A stretch of DNA of 64,000 bases from Oscillatoriales cyanobacterium USR001 (GTDB lineage Bacteria > Cyanobacteriota > Cyanobacteriia > Cyanobacteriales > Microcoleaceae), in NCBI GenBank assembly GCA_001698425.1, contig MBRE01000060.1:55386-119385 (forward strand), in the 5' to 3' direction. Below are positions 9,289-16,942 of this stretch, piece by piece. The position numbers and the translations under genes are program-made. The notes under the pieces are model-generated. The model had not been told where the DNA came from, did no database searches, and was given only the letters and a program-made list of their open reading frames with translations. The stretch's first letter is position 1. Each line of letters begins with the position of its first letter.

Positions 9289-11097
9289 ATGATTAACCAA
9301 CTGTTCGTTCCCAAACCATTCAACACCTACGCCGACACCTTTCTGCTATTAGGATTAGCCCAAATAGCCGCCGATGCCCTCGATCGCAGCGGCCAAAACC
9401 CCACCATCCAACTAATAGATAAAGGCACTCATGGCTGCATCCAATTTGCCCGCGCCATCAACCTAGAAACCATCGCTAAACTGGATTATACCAATCCCTT
9501 CCCCCCCGTGCGCGGACAGAAAACAGATTGGGACTCAATCCCTGCTGAAACCACCTACTTTGATGTCGTCAAAGAAGTAGAAAAACGTAAACTTTATCGC
9601 GACTATCGCTATCAAAATAGTGGCAAAACCCAATGGACAGAAGAATCACCTAAACCCCCAGATGCCAGAACCCAAAATGGAGCCATTTTAGTTTCCATGC
9701 GCCACGATCGCAATCATAACAGCCTATGGTTAGAAAGTTGGCATTTGAAACAAAACTATGGGAACTTAGTAGCTGGATTATTCCATAGCTTCAGTGACCC
9801 CAATAGTTTAGCACTCCCTGACAAAATCCAGCAAGTTGCTGACTGGTTTCAACAACAAACCGGTAGTAAATTACCAGCACAAGCAAATGCAGTCAAAGTT
9901 TATTTACCCACCGCCGTTCAAGGAGTCAGCCGCATCAAAGCCGATAGCAATAAAACCGATCCTCAAAAAACAGATTGGTTAAGTTTATGGCTAATAGCTA
10001 ATGGCTTATTTCAATTTGCTTTAGCCGAACGAATTAAAATAGGCGATCGCATTTATGACTGGCGCGTAATTGCCTTAGAACCTAAAGAAATTACCTTGGA
10101 AAAATACCGAGAAATTCTCGGCAATCTCCGACAATTCAACCCTCCCGGCGGCGGTCATGGTATTGCTAGATTTGATGCCGAATTAGTGTTAAAATTCTGC
10201 CAACAACTCTTAGAACATCATCAAGCCAAAGCCCAAGATAGACCCGAAGATCCCTTTGACTTTTTGGGCAAACCAGTTAATGATTTTGTGGGCAATTTTC
10301 GCGGCACTCATTTTGGTTCCAAAGGGCAAGTTTATGGAGTAAAAGAATTATTCACCCTGGGACTTCCCGGTTGGATAGTTCCCGATAATTACCAAGATTT
10401 ATTAGCTTATTTGGAGGTATTACAAGATCATCTAGCCGTGATTGTTTCCCTTTCCGCCGAAGAGGGACAGAGTGAAATCCTCGCCGCCTATCGGGATTTT
10501 ATCACCGGAAATAACCTGCGAAACTTTTTCCGGTTTCAAGTTATTTACGCTGATTTTGTTGTCAAACGTTTAGCCGATTCCCACGCCAGAAGTCCTCGCC
10601 TATTCTCAGTTAACGGATTGAATATTATGACTAAAAAAGATGCTGACTTTACCAAGATTACCCAGGACCCCAGCTTTCTGAAAATTGCTAAAGCCATTAA
10701 CCAATCTACCGTTTATGCAGGCGAAATTCAAACTAAAGATGGTAAGATACCATTAGACTGGAAGCGCAATTATGGTTTAGCCCAACTATTAAGCAGTCAG
10801 TCAGGTTCCAAGAAAGATTTTATCAGCGCCATCGCTGATTTCTTAGGGAAATATCAGCAGGAAAATCTCCGACTGAAAGAGGGATACTTAAAACAAGGTA
10901 AGCGCTTAATGCGAGTGGAACCTACCAAGGAAGACTTAGACAGATTAATCGAAATTATCCATCAATTCGATACCGTTTTAGTCGCTAATTTACTAATTGC
11001 CTACGGCTATGCGAAGTGGTCAAAATCGAAAGATGAACCCGCAACAGAAACCGATACAACTAATGATAATACCGACGAAGAACCAGAAGAAATCTAG
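9289..11097 (+). CDS. Cas8-like large subunit of a type I effector (Csx13/Myxan-like, tentative)
   Basis: A 602-residue protein with no catalytic motif I can name. It occupies the position of the large Cascade subunit, directly ahead of DevR-type cas7, cas5 and cas6. That gene order and the DevR-like Cas7 point to the Dev/Myxan variant of type I-A/I-B, where this protein would be the Cas8a1/Csx13-type subunit. It opens with FNTYADTFLLLGLAQIAADAL. The last 150 residues are mostly helical and resemble a fused small subunit (Cas11). An in-frame ATG at 10627 could start a separate 156-residue product. No GGDD or HD motif is visible, which argues against Cas10d of type I-D. Confidence 0.6.
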   Translation: MINQLFVPKPFNTYADTFLLLGLAQIAADALDRSGQNPTIQLIDKGTHGCIQFARAINLETIAKLDYTNPFPPVRGQKTDWDSIPAETTYFDVVKEVEKRKLYRDYRYQNSGKTQWTEESPKPPDARTQNGAILVSMRHDRNHNSLWLESWHLKQNYGNLVAGLFHSFSDPNSLALPDKIQQVADWFQQQTGSKLPAQANAVKVYLPTAVQGVSRIKADSNKTDPQKTDWLSLWLIANGLFQFALAERIKIGDRIYDWRVIALEPKEITLEKYREILGNLRQFNPPGGGHGIARFDAELVLKFCQQLLEHHQAKAQDRPEDPFDFLGKPVNDFVGNFRGTHFGSKGQVYGVKELFTLGLPGWIVPDNYQDLLAYLEVLQDHLAVIVSLSAEEGQSEILAAYRDFITGNNLRNFFRFQVIYADFVVKRLADSHARSPRLFSVNGLNIMTKKDADFTKITQDPSFLKIAKAINQSTVYAGEIQTKDGKIPLDWKRNYGLAQLLSSQSGSKKDFISAIADFLGKYQQENLRLKEGYLKQGKRLMRVEPTKEDLDRLIEIIHQFDTVLVANLLIAYGYAKWSKSKDEPATETDTTNDNTDEEPEEI

Positions 11098-11390
11098 GGT
11101 GGTATCCATTGCATAAGTATTAACTACCATCCGAAAGCCGCCAGGGGTTAAAACCCCTGTCTCAAAGATTAAGTCCTCTAAAGAGGACTAAGTAGATTAG
11201 TAGGAAAATACATAAATATGTCATTGCGAGGGTCACGAAGCAATCCCAAAGTTTATGATAGCTTTACATTCTATGACATCCCAACGTTTATTTTCACCTA
11301 CCACTTAATGAGTTCTTCAGTCCTCTTTAGAGGACTTAAACTATTAGACAGGGGTTTTAACCCCTGGCAAACTAACAAGGAGAATTAACC
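11098..11390. repeat. Inverted palindromic repeat element between cas8 and cas7
   Basis: Two inverted halves, about 11138-11198 and 11319-11372, each carry a GGGGTTAAAACCCC-type palindrome and an AGTCCTCT/AGAGGACT palindrome. Between them is a second interspersed repeat (CATTGCGAGGGTCACGAAGC, from about 11223). The element separates cas8 from cas7, which otherwise belong to one operon, and may act as a folded or terminating structure in the mRNA. cas7 has its own ribosome site, AAGGAG, near 11379. Confidence 0.75.
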
Positions 11391-12353
11391 ATGACTAACC
11401 AAACATTTCCCGTATATTCCATTTCCATCAGCGGCCAGATTTCCTTACAACTACACGCCCTCAATAATGAAGGCAACGAAGGCAATCAATCCCTCACCCG
11501 CCGTTACTATATCGTCCAAAAAGGCGACCCCGAACCCAAATTTGTCAACGGCATTTCTGGCGATATGTTCAAACATATTCAATCCGAACATTTGCATCGC
11601 ATCGCGATCGAAGAAGGACTAACTTTATCCGAAGGTGGCAAACGATTTGACCCCGATCGCATCGGCTATGATATTGACAATAACTTAGGGCTTTTCTCTG
11701 ACCCCAATGGCGACTTATCCAGCAAAACTAGCCAAGTTTTGCAACGTTGTACCCTCAGCGATTTAGAAGGCTTTATGGTGACAGAAAAGAAAGGACAAAC
11801 CCTCAAACGGGAGTCAGTAATTGAATTTGGCGCTGTCGTCGGTTTACCCACCTTTGTTAAAACTCAAAGCTATTTTCATGCTAAGTATGGTGTCGATAAT
11901 CCTACACCTTATAACGTGCAAATTAGCTCTGGTTTATATGCCACAGTTCTCAACTTAGAAGCCTTTCGGATTGGCTACAATCCCCACACTTTTAAGTATG
12001 CCATTGATGTCGCCACCCGCAAAAAACGTCTCGATGCTTTACTCAAAAGTGTACTTTACACCTACTTGCAACCCAATGGAGCCAAACGCAATACAAATTT
12101 ACCCCATCCCGACCATTTTGAAGGTGTAATTAGCGTTACCACCCGCCGCTGTCCCGCACCGATGATTAGCCCTTTAGAGGAAACTTATCACCGTCAAATT
12201 GAAAGTATTGCTAATACTTTAAATCGGTTAAATGGTGAGGGAACAGTGCATTTATTTCCCTTTAGCAACATGGCAGAATTTGCCCAACGCATTCAAGATT
12301 TAATTACCGTCGCACAACCTTGGGAGAGTGACAATGCCGAAGCAATTGAATAA
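11391..12353 (+). CDS. cas7: Cas7 backbone subunit, DevR family
   Basis: A 320-residue Cas7 of the DevR (CRISPR autoregulator) family. The start FPVYSISISGQISLQLHAL, followed by NNEGNEGNQSLTRR and ISGDMFKHIQSEHLHRIA, is diagnostic of this family. Cas7 subunits polymerise along the crRNA spacer in Cascade. In Myxococcus the DevR homologue gave the family its name through effects on sporulation; I infer only the Cascade role here. AAGGAG sits just upstream of the ATG. The gene overlaps cas5 by 20 bases (12334-12353), so the two are probably translationally coupled. Confidence 0.88.
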   Translation: MTNQTFPVYSISISGQISLQLHALNNEGNEGNQSLTRRYYIVQKGDPEPKFVNGISGDMFKHIQSEHLHRIAIEEGLTLSEGGKRFDPDRIGYDIDNNLGLFSDPNGDLSSKTSQVLQRCTLSDLEGFMVTEKKGQTLKRESVIEFGAVVGLPTFVKTQSYFHAKYGVDNPTPYNVQISSGLYATVLNLEAFRIGYNPHTFKYAIDVATRKKRLDALLKSVLYTYLQPNGAKRNTNLPHPDHFEGVISVTTRRCPAPMISPLEETYHRQIESIANTLNRLNGEGTVHLFPFSNMAEFAQRIQDLITVAQPWESDNAEAIE

Positions 12354-13110
12354 ATCAAAAAATCTCCTCACTCCGCCTCTAGCAGAGGCGGAAACCGGGG
12401 GAAAATTAAACCAATGGCTAACAGTTAGCTACCAACCCGTAAGTTTATTTTCCCTGAAACGTTCTGATGCTACTAGCATGGCCGCGCGATCGAATTTAGT
12501 CCCGACTCCCTACGCTATCAAAATGGCTTTGTTGAAAGTGTTATTAGAAGCCGAAGGCCTAACACATTCTACCAACTTTGATGATTGGATAAAATGCGAA
12601 TTTGCCTGGATTCGGGACTTACAAATTTTTCTGCAACCTCCCCAACGTTTGGTAGTAAATCGCAATGGCTATAAACTTCGCTACTATGACCAAACGGCGG
12701 ATAAAGCGGATAAAAATAAACCTACTTTGGCGATACAAGATGGTTTTGTATTTCGAGAGTGGGTGTATTTAGAGGGAAACTTGCAGATTTGTTGTGGCCC
12801 GACATCTCAGTTAAATGAGTTAGAGAAACTATTGTCTCAAATTAACTATTTTGGCAAACGAGGTTGCTTTTTTCAATATCTCCCAGAGGCAACGGAACGC
12901 ACCCCTAACCCCCAATTTCAACCTAGTCTCAGCCAAAGCTTTACAGTACAACCAATGGATGATTTAGGTGCTAATACCACTTTTAATAAAATCAATCCCT
13001 TTTCTACAACCAAGGCTCAATTAGACAAAGACCGGATGATTCAACCAGGCTTTTTACCTCTGGAATTAACAGCGAGTAGTGCGCGATATGACCTTTACCA
13101 AAGAAAATAA
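12334..13110 (+). CDS. cas5: Cas5 subunit of the type I effector (DevS-like)
   Basis: A 258-residue protein in the Cas5 position. Its core start, VSYQPVSLFSLKRSDATSMA, with the following PTPYAIKMALLKVLLEAEG, matches the way Cas5 proteins present the strand-helix-strand and screen their helical start. Cas5 binds the crRNA 5' handle. ATG 12334 is preferred over GTG 12328 because GGGAG lies 7 bases upstream of it. The first ~30 residues include a segment encoded by an 8-bp-stem palindrome (12373-12391), so the N-terminus looks extended by repeat DNA. It overlaps cas7 at its start and cas6 at its end. Confidence 0.75.
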   Translation: MPKQLNKSKNLLTPPLAEAETGGKLNQWLTVSYQPVSLFSLKRSDATSMAARSNLVPTPYAIKMALLKVLLEAEGLTHSTNFDDWIKCEFAWIRDLQIFLQPPQRLVVNRNGYKLRYYDQTADKADKNKPTLAIQDGFVFREWVYLEGNLQICCGPTSQLNELEKLLSQINYFGKRGCFFQYLPEATERTPNPQFQPSLSQSFTVQPMDDLGANTTFNKINPFSTTKAQLDKDRMIQPGFLPLELTASSARYDLYQRK

Positions 13111-14125
13111 TTCATCAAATCAAAATAATTCATCAATTGCGGGAATTAGGCTAGTATTGCAGCCAACTAGCAGCATGAATGCTACTCCTTTAACTGATTG
13201 GTTATCGGAGTTAGAATCTGGACCGGTTTTGGTTCCTTTGGCCAAACAACAGGGAGTGCAGAAAGTTATGGCGGTGACAAATAATGCTAAGAATTATCCG
13301 GCGATAATGCAGCAAGTTGTTCAACAAATTAGCTATCGAACAGTGTTAGAATGGCAGGAAAGGTGTTATGAATTAACGGGTATTGAAGTAGATAATCACG
13401 AGCTTTATGTGCTAGAAATTCCCTTTTTTGCCTCTGCACCTTTGCCACCCACGCTAGGACGGGCGCTTCATGCTCAATGTTTGCAATGGTTAGGACGTGC
13501 TGACCCAGATTTAGCTGAATATTTGCATAATGCCGAGTTTTTTCCAATTACTTTGGTGATGAAACCTGGGACATCTCGGACGCAAATGTTTTTAAAGATT
13601 GGATTGGTACAGGGTAATTTATTGGCTCCTTTGTTGTGGGGAATGAGTCAGGATATGAATGTAGATGTGGCTTGGACGGGGATTGATTGCCGTTTAGGAA
13701 AATGGATAGAAATTCAGCGATCGACTACCTTTGAAGCTTTAACTCAATTGCCAACTCAACGGCTGATTCATCTTGAGTTTCTTTCACCGACTAGCTTTAA
13801 ACAAGGTCAAAAAATTCAACCCTTTCCTTTGCCAGAATTAGTGTTTTCTAGTTTGCTGAGAAAGTGGAATATGTTAGCCCCTGAGAAGTTGCAATTTCCT
13901 TTAATTGAATGGCAGGGATTGACGGCGGCTTATGATTTAAAAACCTTGGCAATGAAGATGAAAGCGGGGGCAGAAATTGGGGCAAAAGGATGGGTAAAGT
14001 ATGAATTTTCTGAGCCAGAACAAGCAAAAATAGCGACAACTTTAGCTCATTTTGCGGCCTTTGCTGGGGTAGGTCGCAAGACGGCAATGGGGATGGGACA
14101 AACCCAACTAATTACTTCTGATTAA
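13088..14125 (+). CDS. cas6: CRISPR RNA endoribonuclease Cas6 (type I operon copy)
   Basis: A 345-residue Cas6-family protein, longer than the 252-residue copy in the csm operon. The C-terminal glycine-rich loop is AFAGVGRKTAMGMGQ, near residues 323-337. The mid-protein FLSPTSFKQGQKIQPFPLPE is the conserved segment that opens the second RRM-like domain. It would cut the shared 37-nt repeat at the stem base. ATG 13088 is chosen over GTG 13079. It overlaps cas5 by 23 bases. Its place in the type I operon makes it the likely processing enzyme for both visible arrays. Confidence 0.85.
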   Translation: MTFTKENNSSNQNNSSIAGIRLVLQPTSSMNATPLTDWLSELESGPVLVPLAKQQGVQKVMAVTNNAKNYPAIMQQVVQQISYRTVLEWQERCYELTGIEVDNHELYVLEIPFFASAPLPPTLGRALHAQCLQWLGRADPDLAEYLHNAEFFPITLVMKPGTSRTQMFLKIGLVQGNLLAPLLWGMSQDMNVDVAWTGIDCRLGKWIEIQRSTTFEALTQLPTQRLIHLEFLSPTSFKQGQKIQPFPLPELVFSSLLRKWNMLAPEKLQFPLIEWQGLTAAYDLKTLAMKMKAGAEIGAKGWVKYEFSEPEQAKIATTLAHFAAFAGVGRKTAMGMGQTQLITSD

Positions 14126-14475
14126 ACTGATATCTTGTAGCATTTTCCCCAAATCTGTAGGGGCGGGTTCGCCAAAATACCTAACAATTACCAACAATTT
14201 AGATAAACCCGCCCCCCACCACCAATAACCCACATCAACCTTATATTTGCATCGAAATGCTAAATCGTTGGCGATAATTTGTCGTTGGGTGAGGGCGGGT
14301 TTTCGAGATTATTGGTTGGAGGCGATTATGGTTGGTGAACCCGCCCCTACGGGATTGGGAATCATACAAGATAATTTGGGTGAGGGCGGGTTTTCGAGAT
14401 TATTAGTTTGGGGCGATTATGGTTGGTGAACCCGCCCCTACGGAATTGGGAATGATACAAGAATTAACTAAAACC
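14126..14475. repeat. Intergenic tandem duplication upstream of cas4
   Basis: A segment of about 91 bp is repeated twice in direct orientation (about 14285-14375 and 14376-14466). Each copy carries GAGGGCGGGTT and AACCCGCCCC arms, a hairpin family also seen at about 14157 and at 56945-57005. No gene is credible here. The duplication separates the effector genes from the cas4-cas1-cas2 adaptation genes, so those may have their own promoter. Confidence 0.75.
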
Positions 14476-15060
14476 ATGAATGACAATTACTTACCTTTGG
14501 CCTATCTCAATGCTTGGGAATATTGCCCAAGACGCTTTTACCTTGAATACGAATTAGGAGAAATGCAGGACAACGAACATATTATTTTGGGTCGCCATAT
14601 TCACGAGAATATCAACCAGGAAGGAACTACTCAAGAAGGCGATACTCTCATTCATCGCCAACAGTGGGTATGGAGCGATCGCCTGAAAGTTAGTGGCATT
14701 ATTGATGCTGTAGAAGAACGGGATAATCAGCTAATTCCTTTGGAATATAAAAAAGGGAAAATGGCACAGCATCTTAACGATTATTTCCAACTTTGTGCGG
14801 CGGCTTTATGTTTGGAAGAACGCACGGGTAGAGATATTACTTATGGTGAGATTTTCTATCACGCCAATCGCCGGCGACAGCAGGTGAAATTTACCCCTCA
14901 GTTACGACAAATGACCGAGCAAGCTATTAAAATGGCGCGGCAAACTGCGGGGGGTAAAATACCGCCGCCGATTGACAATGCTAAGAAGTGTCAAGCTTGT
15001 AGCTTAATGGGGATTTGTCTGCCTTTTGAAGTTAAACAATTACTACGCGAAGGAGTTTAA
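14476..15060 (+). CDS. cas4: Cas4 exonuclease (spacer selection)
   Basis: A 194-residue Cas4 of normal length. It has the first iron-sulfur Cys in WEYCPRRFYLEY and three more in CQACSLMGIC near the C-terminus. The RecB-like nuclease residues are visible as GRHIHE, GIIDAVE and LEYKKGK. Cas4 trims prespacers and helps select the PAM side for Cas1-Cas2. I use ATG 14476, because the upstream in-frame codons belong to the 91-bp repeat. cas1 follows after 3 bases, so cas4-cas1-cas2 form one translation unit. Confidence 0.92.
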   Translation: MNDNYLPLAYLNAWEYCPRRFYLEYELGEMQDNEHIILGRHIHENINQEGTTQEGDTLIHRQQWVWSDRLKVSGIIDAVEERDNQLIPLEYKKGKMAQHLNDYFQLCAAALCLEERTGRDITYGEIFYHANRRRQQVKFTPQLRQMTEQAIKMARQTAGGKIPPPIDNAKKCQACSLMGICLPFEVKQLLREGV

Positions 15061-15063
15061 ACT

Positions 15064-16041
15064 ATGACTGTGCTTTATGTCACTCAACCGGATGCTGTTT
15101 TAAGCAAAAAATATGAAGCTTTTGTGGTTGCCATGAAACAACCTGATGATACTTGGAAAAATTATTCTGTACCCGCCCAAACTGTGGAACAAATAGTTTT
15201 AATGGGGAATCCGCAAGTTACGGGGGATGCGCTGACATATTCTTTAGAATTGGGGATTCCCGTACACTATTTGTCAATTTTTGGCAAATATTTAGGCTGT
15301 GCGTTACCGGGATATTCTCGCAATGGAGCCCTGCGATTGGCGCAGTTTGAATTATATAAAGATACGGAGCGTCGTTTGCAGTTAGTAAAAGCAATTGTGA
15401 CGGCAAAGATTCAAAATCAATTTACGGTTTTGTATCGGCAAAAAATTAGTGATAGTCCACTGAAAAGCCATAAGAAATTAGTGGCACAAAAGCAGACTTT
15501 AGATGAAGTGCGGGGGGTGGAAGGAATTGCGGCTAAGGACTATTTTGCAGATTGGTCGGCTATTTTAAAAGAGCCTTGGTTTTTTCCGGGAAGAAATCGC
15601 CGGCCGCCTACGGACCCGGTAAATTCTTTGCTCAGTTTTGCCTATGGATTGTTGCGGGTACAGGTGACATCTGCGGTGCATATTGTAGGTTTAGATCCCT
15701 ATATTGGCTACTTGCATGAGGTGAGTCGGGGTCAACCTTCAATGGTGTTGGATTTGATGGAAGAGTTTCGTCCTTTGGTGGGGGATAGTTTGGTGTTTTC
15801 GGTTTTGAATAATCGCCAAATTAAGCCGCAGGATTTTACGGAAAGTTTGGGTGCTTATCGTCTTGCTGATGATGCACGTAAGCGATTTTTGCAGGCCTTT
15901 GAAGACAAGATGAATGATGAGTTTACCCATCCAGTATTTGATTATCGTTGTACTTATCGACGGGCGATCGAATTGCAAGCTCGATTGTTGGGTCGCTATT
16001 TGCAAGAGGGTGTAAATTACAAACCTTTGGTGTTGCGATGA
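15064..16041 (+). CDS. cas1: Cas1 spacer integrase
   Basis: A 325-residue Cas1 with the metal-binding residues in place: Glu153 (GVEGIAAKDYF), His218 (GYLHEVSRG) and Glu233 (LMEEFRP). Cas1 dimers joined by Cas2 integrate new spacers at the leader-repeat junction. In this locus two equivalent leaders are available, 8746-8990 and 16698-16942. It starts 3 bases after cas4 and its stop overlaps the cas2 start (ATGA at 16038-16041). No reverse transcriptase domain is present. Confidence 0.95.
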   Translation: MTVLYVTQPDAVLSKKYEAFVVAMKQPDDTWKNYSVPAQTVEQIVLMGNPQVTGDALTYSLELGIPVHYLSIFGKYLGCALPGYSRNGALRLAQFELYKDTERRLQLVKAIVTAKIQNQFTVLYRQKISDSPLKSHKKLVAQKQTLDEVRGVEGIAAKDYFADWSAILKEPWFFPGRNRRPPTDPVNSLLSFAYGLLRVQVTSAVHIVGLDPYIGYLHEVSRGQPSMVLDLMEEFRPLVGDSLVFSVLNNRQIKPQDFTESLGAYRLADDARKRFLQAFEDKMNDEFTHPVFDYRCTYRRAIELQARLLGRYLQEGVNYKPLVLR

Positions 16042-16334
16042 AAGATACTTTGTTTTATTTGATTATTTACGATTTGCCGGATAATGATTTGGCAAATAAG
16101 CGGCGGACTCGATTACATAAGTTGCTTTCTGGTTATGGGAAGTGGACGCAATATAGTGTGTTTGAGTGTTTCTTGACGGCGATGCAGTTTGCGAAGCTAC
16201 AAACTCAGATTGAAAAGTTGATTAAACCCCCTGAAGATGGGGTGCGGATTTATGTTTTGGATGCGGGCTCGGTGCGGCGGACAATTACTTATGGTTCGGA
16301 AAAACCGGAACGGGAACAGGCGATCGTGCTGTAG
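16038..16334 (+). CDS. cas2: Cas2 adaptation protein
   Basis: A 98-residue Cas2. The N-terminal strand with the conserved Asp reads LFYLIIYDLPDN. The following NKRRTRLHKLLSGYGKWTQ and SVFEC segments are typical. The true start is ATG 16038, which overlaps the cas1 stop codon by 4 bases; the frame is open further upstream but inside cas1. Cas2 bridges Cas1 dimers during spacer integration. It is the last gene before the repeat elements and leader that precede array 2. Confidence 0.93.
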   Translation: MKDTLFYLIIYDLPDNDLANKRRTRLHKLLSGYGKWTQYSVFECFLTAMQFAKLQTQIEKLIKPPEDGVRIYVLDAGSVRRTITYGSEKPEREQAIVL

Positions 16335-16338
16335 TATT

Positions 16339-16352
16339 GGTGTCAACTTAAG
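16339..16352 (+). repeat. Solo copy of MITE terminal sequence
   Basis: GGTGTCAACTTAAG just after the cas2 stop matches the left end of the element at 16424-16605. The following bases (GCCAGGGGTT) match the interior of the same repeat family, so this may be a decayed copy. Confidence 0.6.
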
Positions 16353-16423
16353 CCGAAAGCTGCCAGGGGTTAGGACCCTTGATGCTATTCCCTTCTTCCC
16401 CTAGTCCCTAGCCCCTAGTCCCT

Positions 16424-16605
16424 ATTGGTGTCAACTTAAGCTGAAACCCGCCAGGGACTTAAGTCCCTGTCTAATAAATTTAAGTCCTCTGAAGAGGACT
16501 GACAAAACTTTAAAACTTATTTAGTCCTCTTCAGAGGACTTGATCTTTGAGACAGGGGTTTTAACCCCTGTCGGAGTCAGGGTTTGACGTTAAGTTGACA
16601 CCAAT
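16424..16605. mobile_element. MITE-like element with 16-bp inverted ends
   Basis: The element is 182 bp with ends ATTGGTGTCAACTTAA and TTAAGTTGACACCAAT, which are perfect inverted repeats. The interior is a nest of palindromes: AGTCCTCTGAAGAGGACT twice and a GGGGTTTTAACCCC palindrome. It encodes nothing. Related interiors are found at 9125-9200 and 11138-11372, and solo end copies at 16339 and 19554. It lies between cas2 and the array 2 leader. Confidence 0.7.
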
Positions 16606-16697
16606 GCCTAGTCCCTAGCTATACCAATGGTCCTGTCGCTTCGGGAAAAATATCTGCTTAACCCAGGTTCGTCTCTGAGCCTGGGTTTGGCGATTAT

Positions 16698-16942
16698 TGG
16701 GAAAAGGCTTGACAAGGGAGAGGTTTTGGGTTTACTATGATTTTCGTGAACCGAAGCGAGGGCGATTTCTTCGGGAGGTTCACGAAAAACGCTAGAACCT
16801 TGATAAAAGAATAGTTTACAAAGTTGAGGTCGGCTATTTGTTGCGATTTACTCGCAATAAGAGCGGCTGAAATGAAGGTGTTTTTGAGGTTCACGAAAAG
16901 TGGCTTCAGGATGCTTTGTCTGCCTGGGTTTCAGCCGGCGGA
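16698..16942 (+). promoter_or_regulatory. Leader of CRISPR array 2
   Basis: A 245-bp leader adjoins the first repeat of array 2. It has a good sigma-70 promoter, TTGACA at 16709-16714 and TACTAT at 16733-16738, spaced 18 bp and directed into the array. A large inverted repeat (TTTTCGTGAACC and GGTTCACGAAAA) follows, with a third GGTTCACGAAAA near 16890 and a TTGCGA/TCGCAA palindrome. The sequence is repeated in inverted orientation beside array 1. Confidence 0.88.

Noticed and set aside
9289..11097. Cas10d (type I-D) for the large subunit
   Set aside because: No HD or GGDD-like motif is visible, and the neighbouring Cas7 is of the DevR type rather than Csc2.
14247..14429. A 60-residue frame upstream of cas4
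   Set aside because: It is encoded by the 91-bp duplicated repeat and repeats itself.
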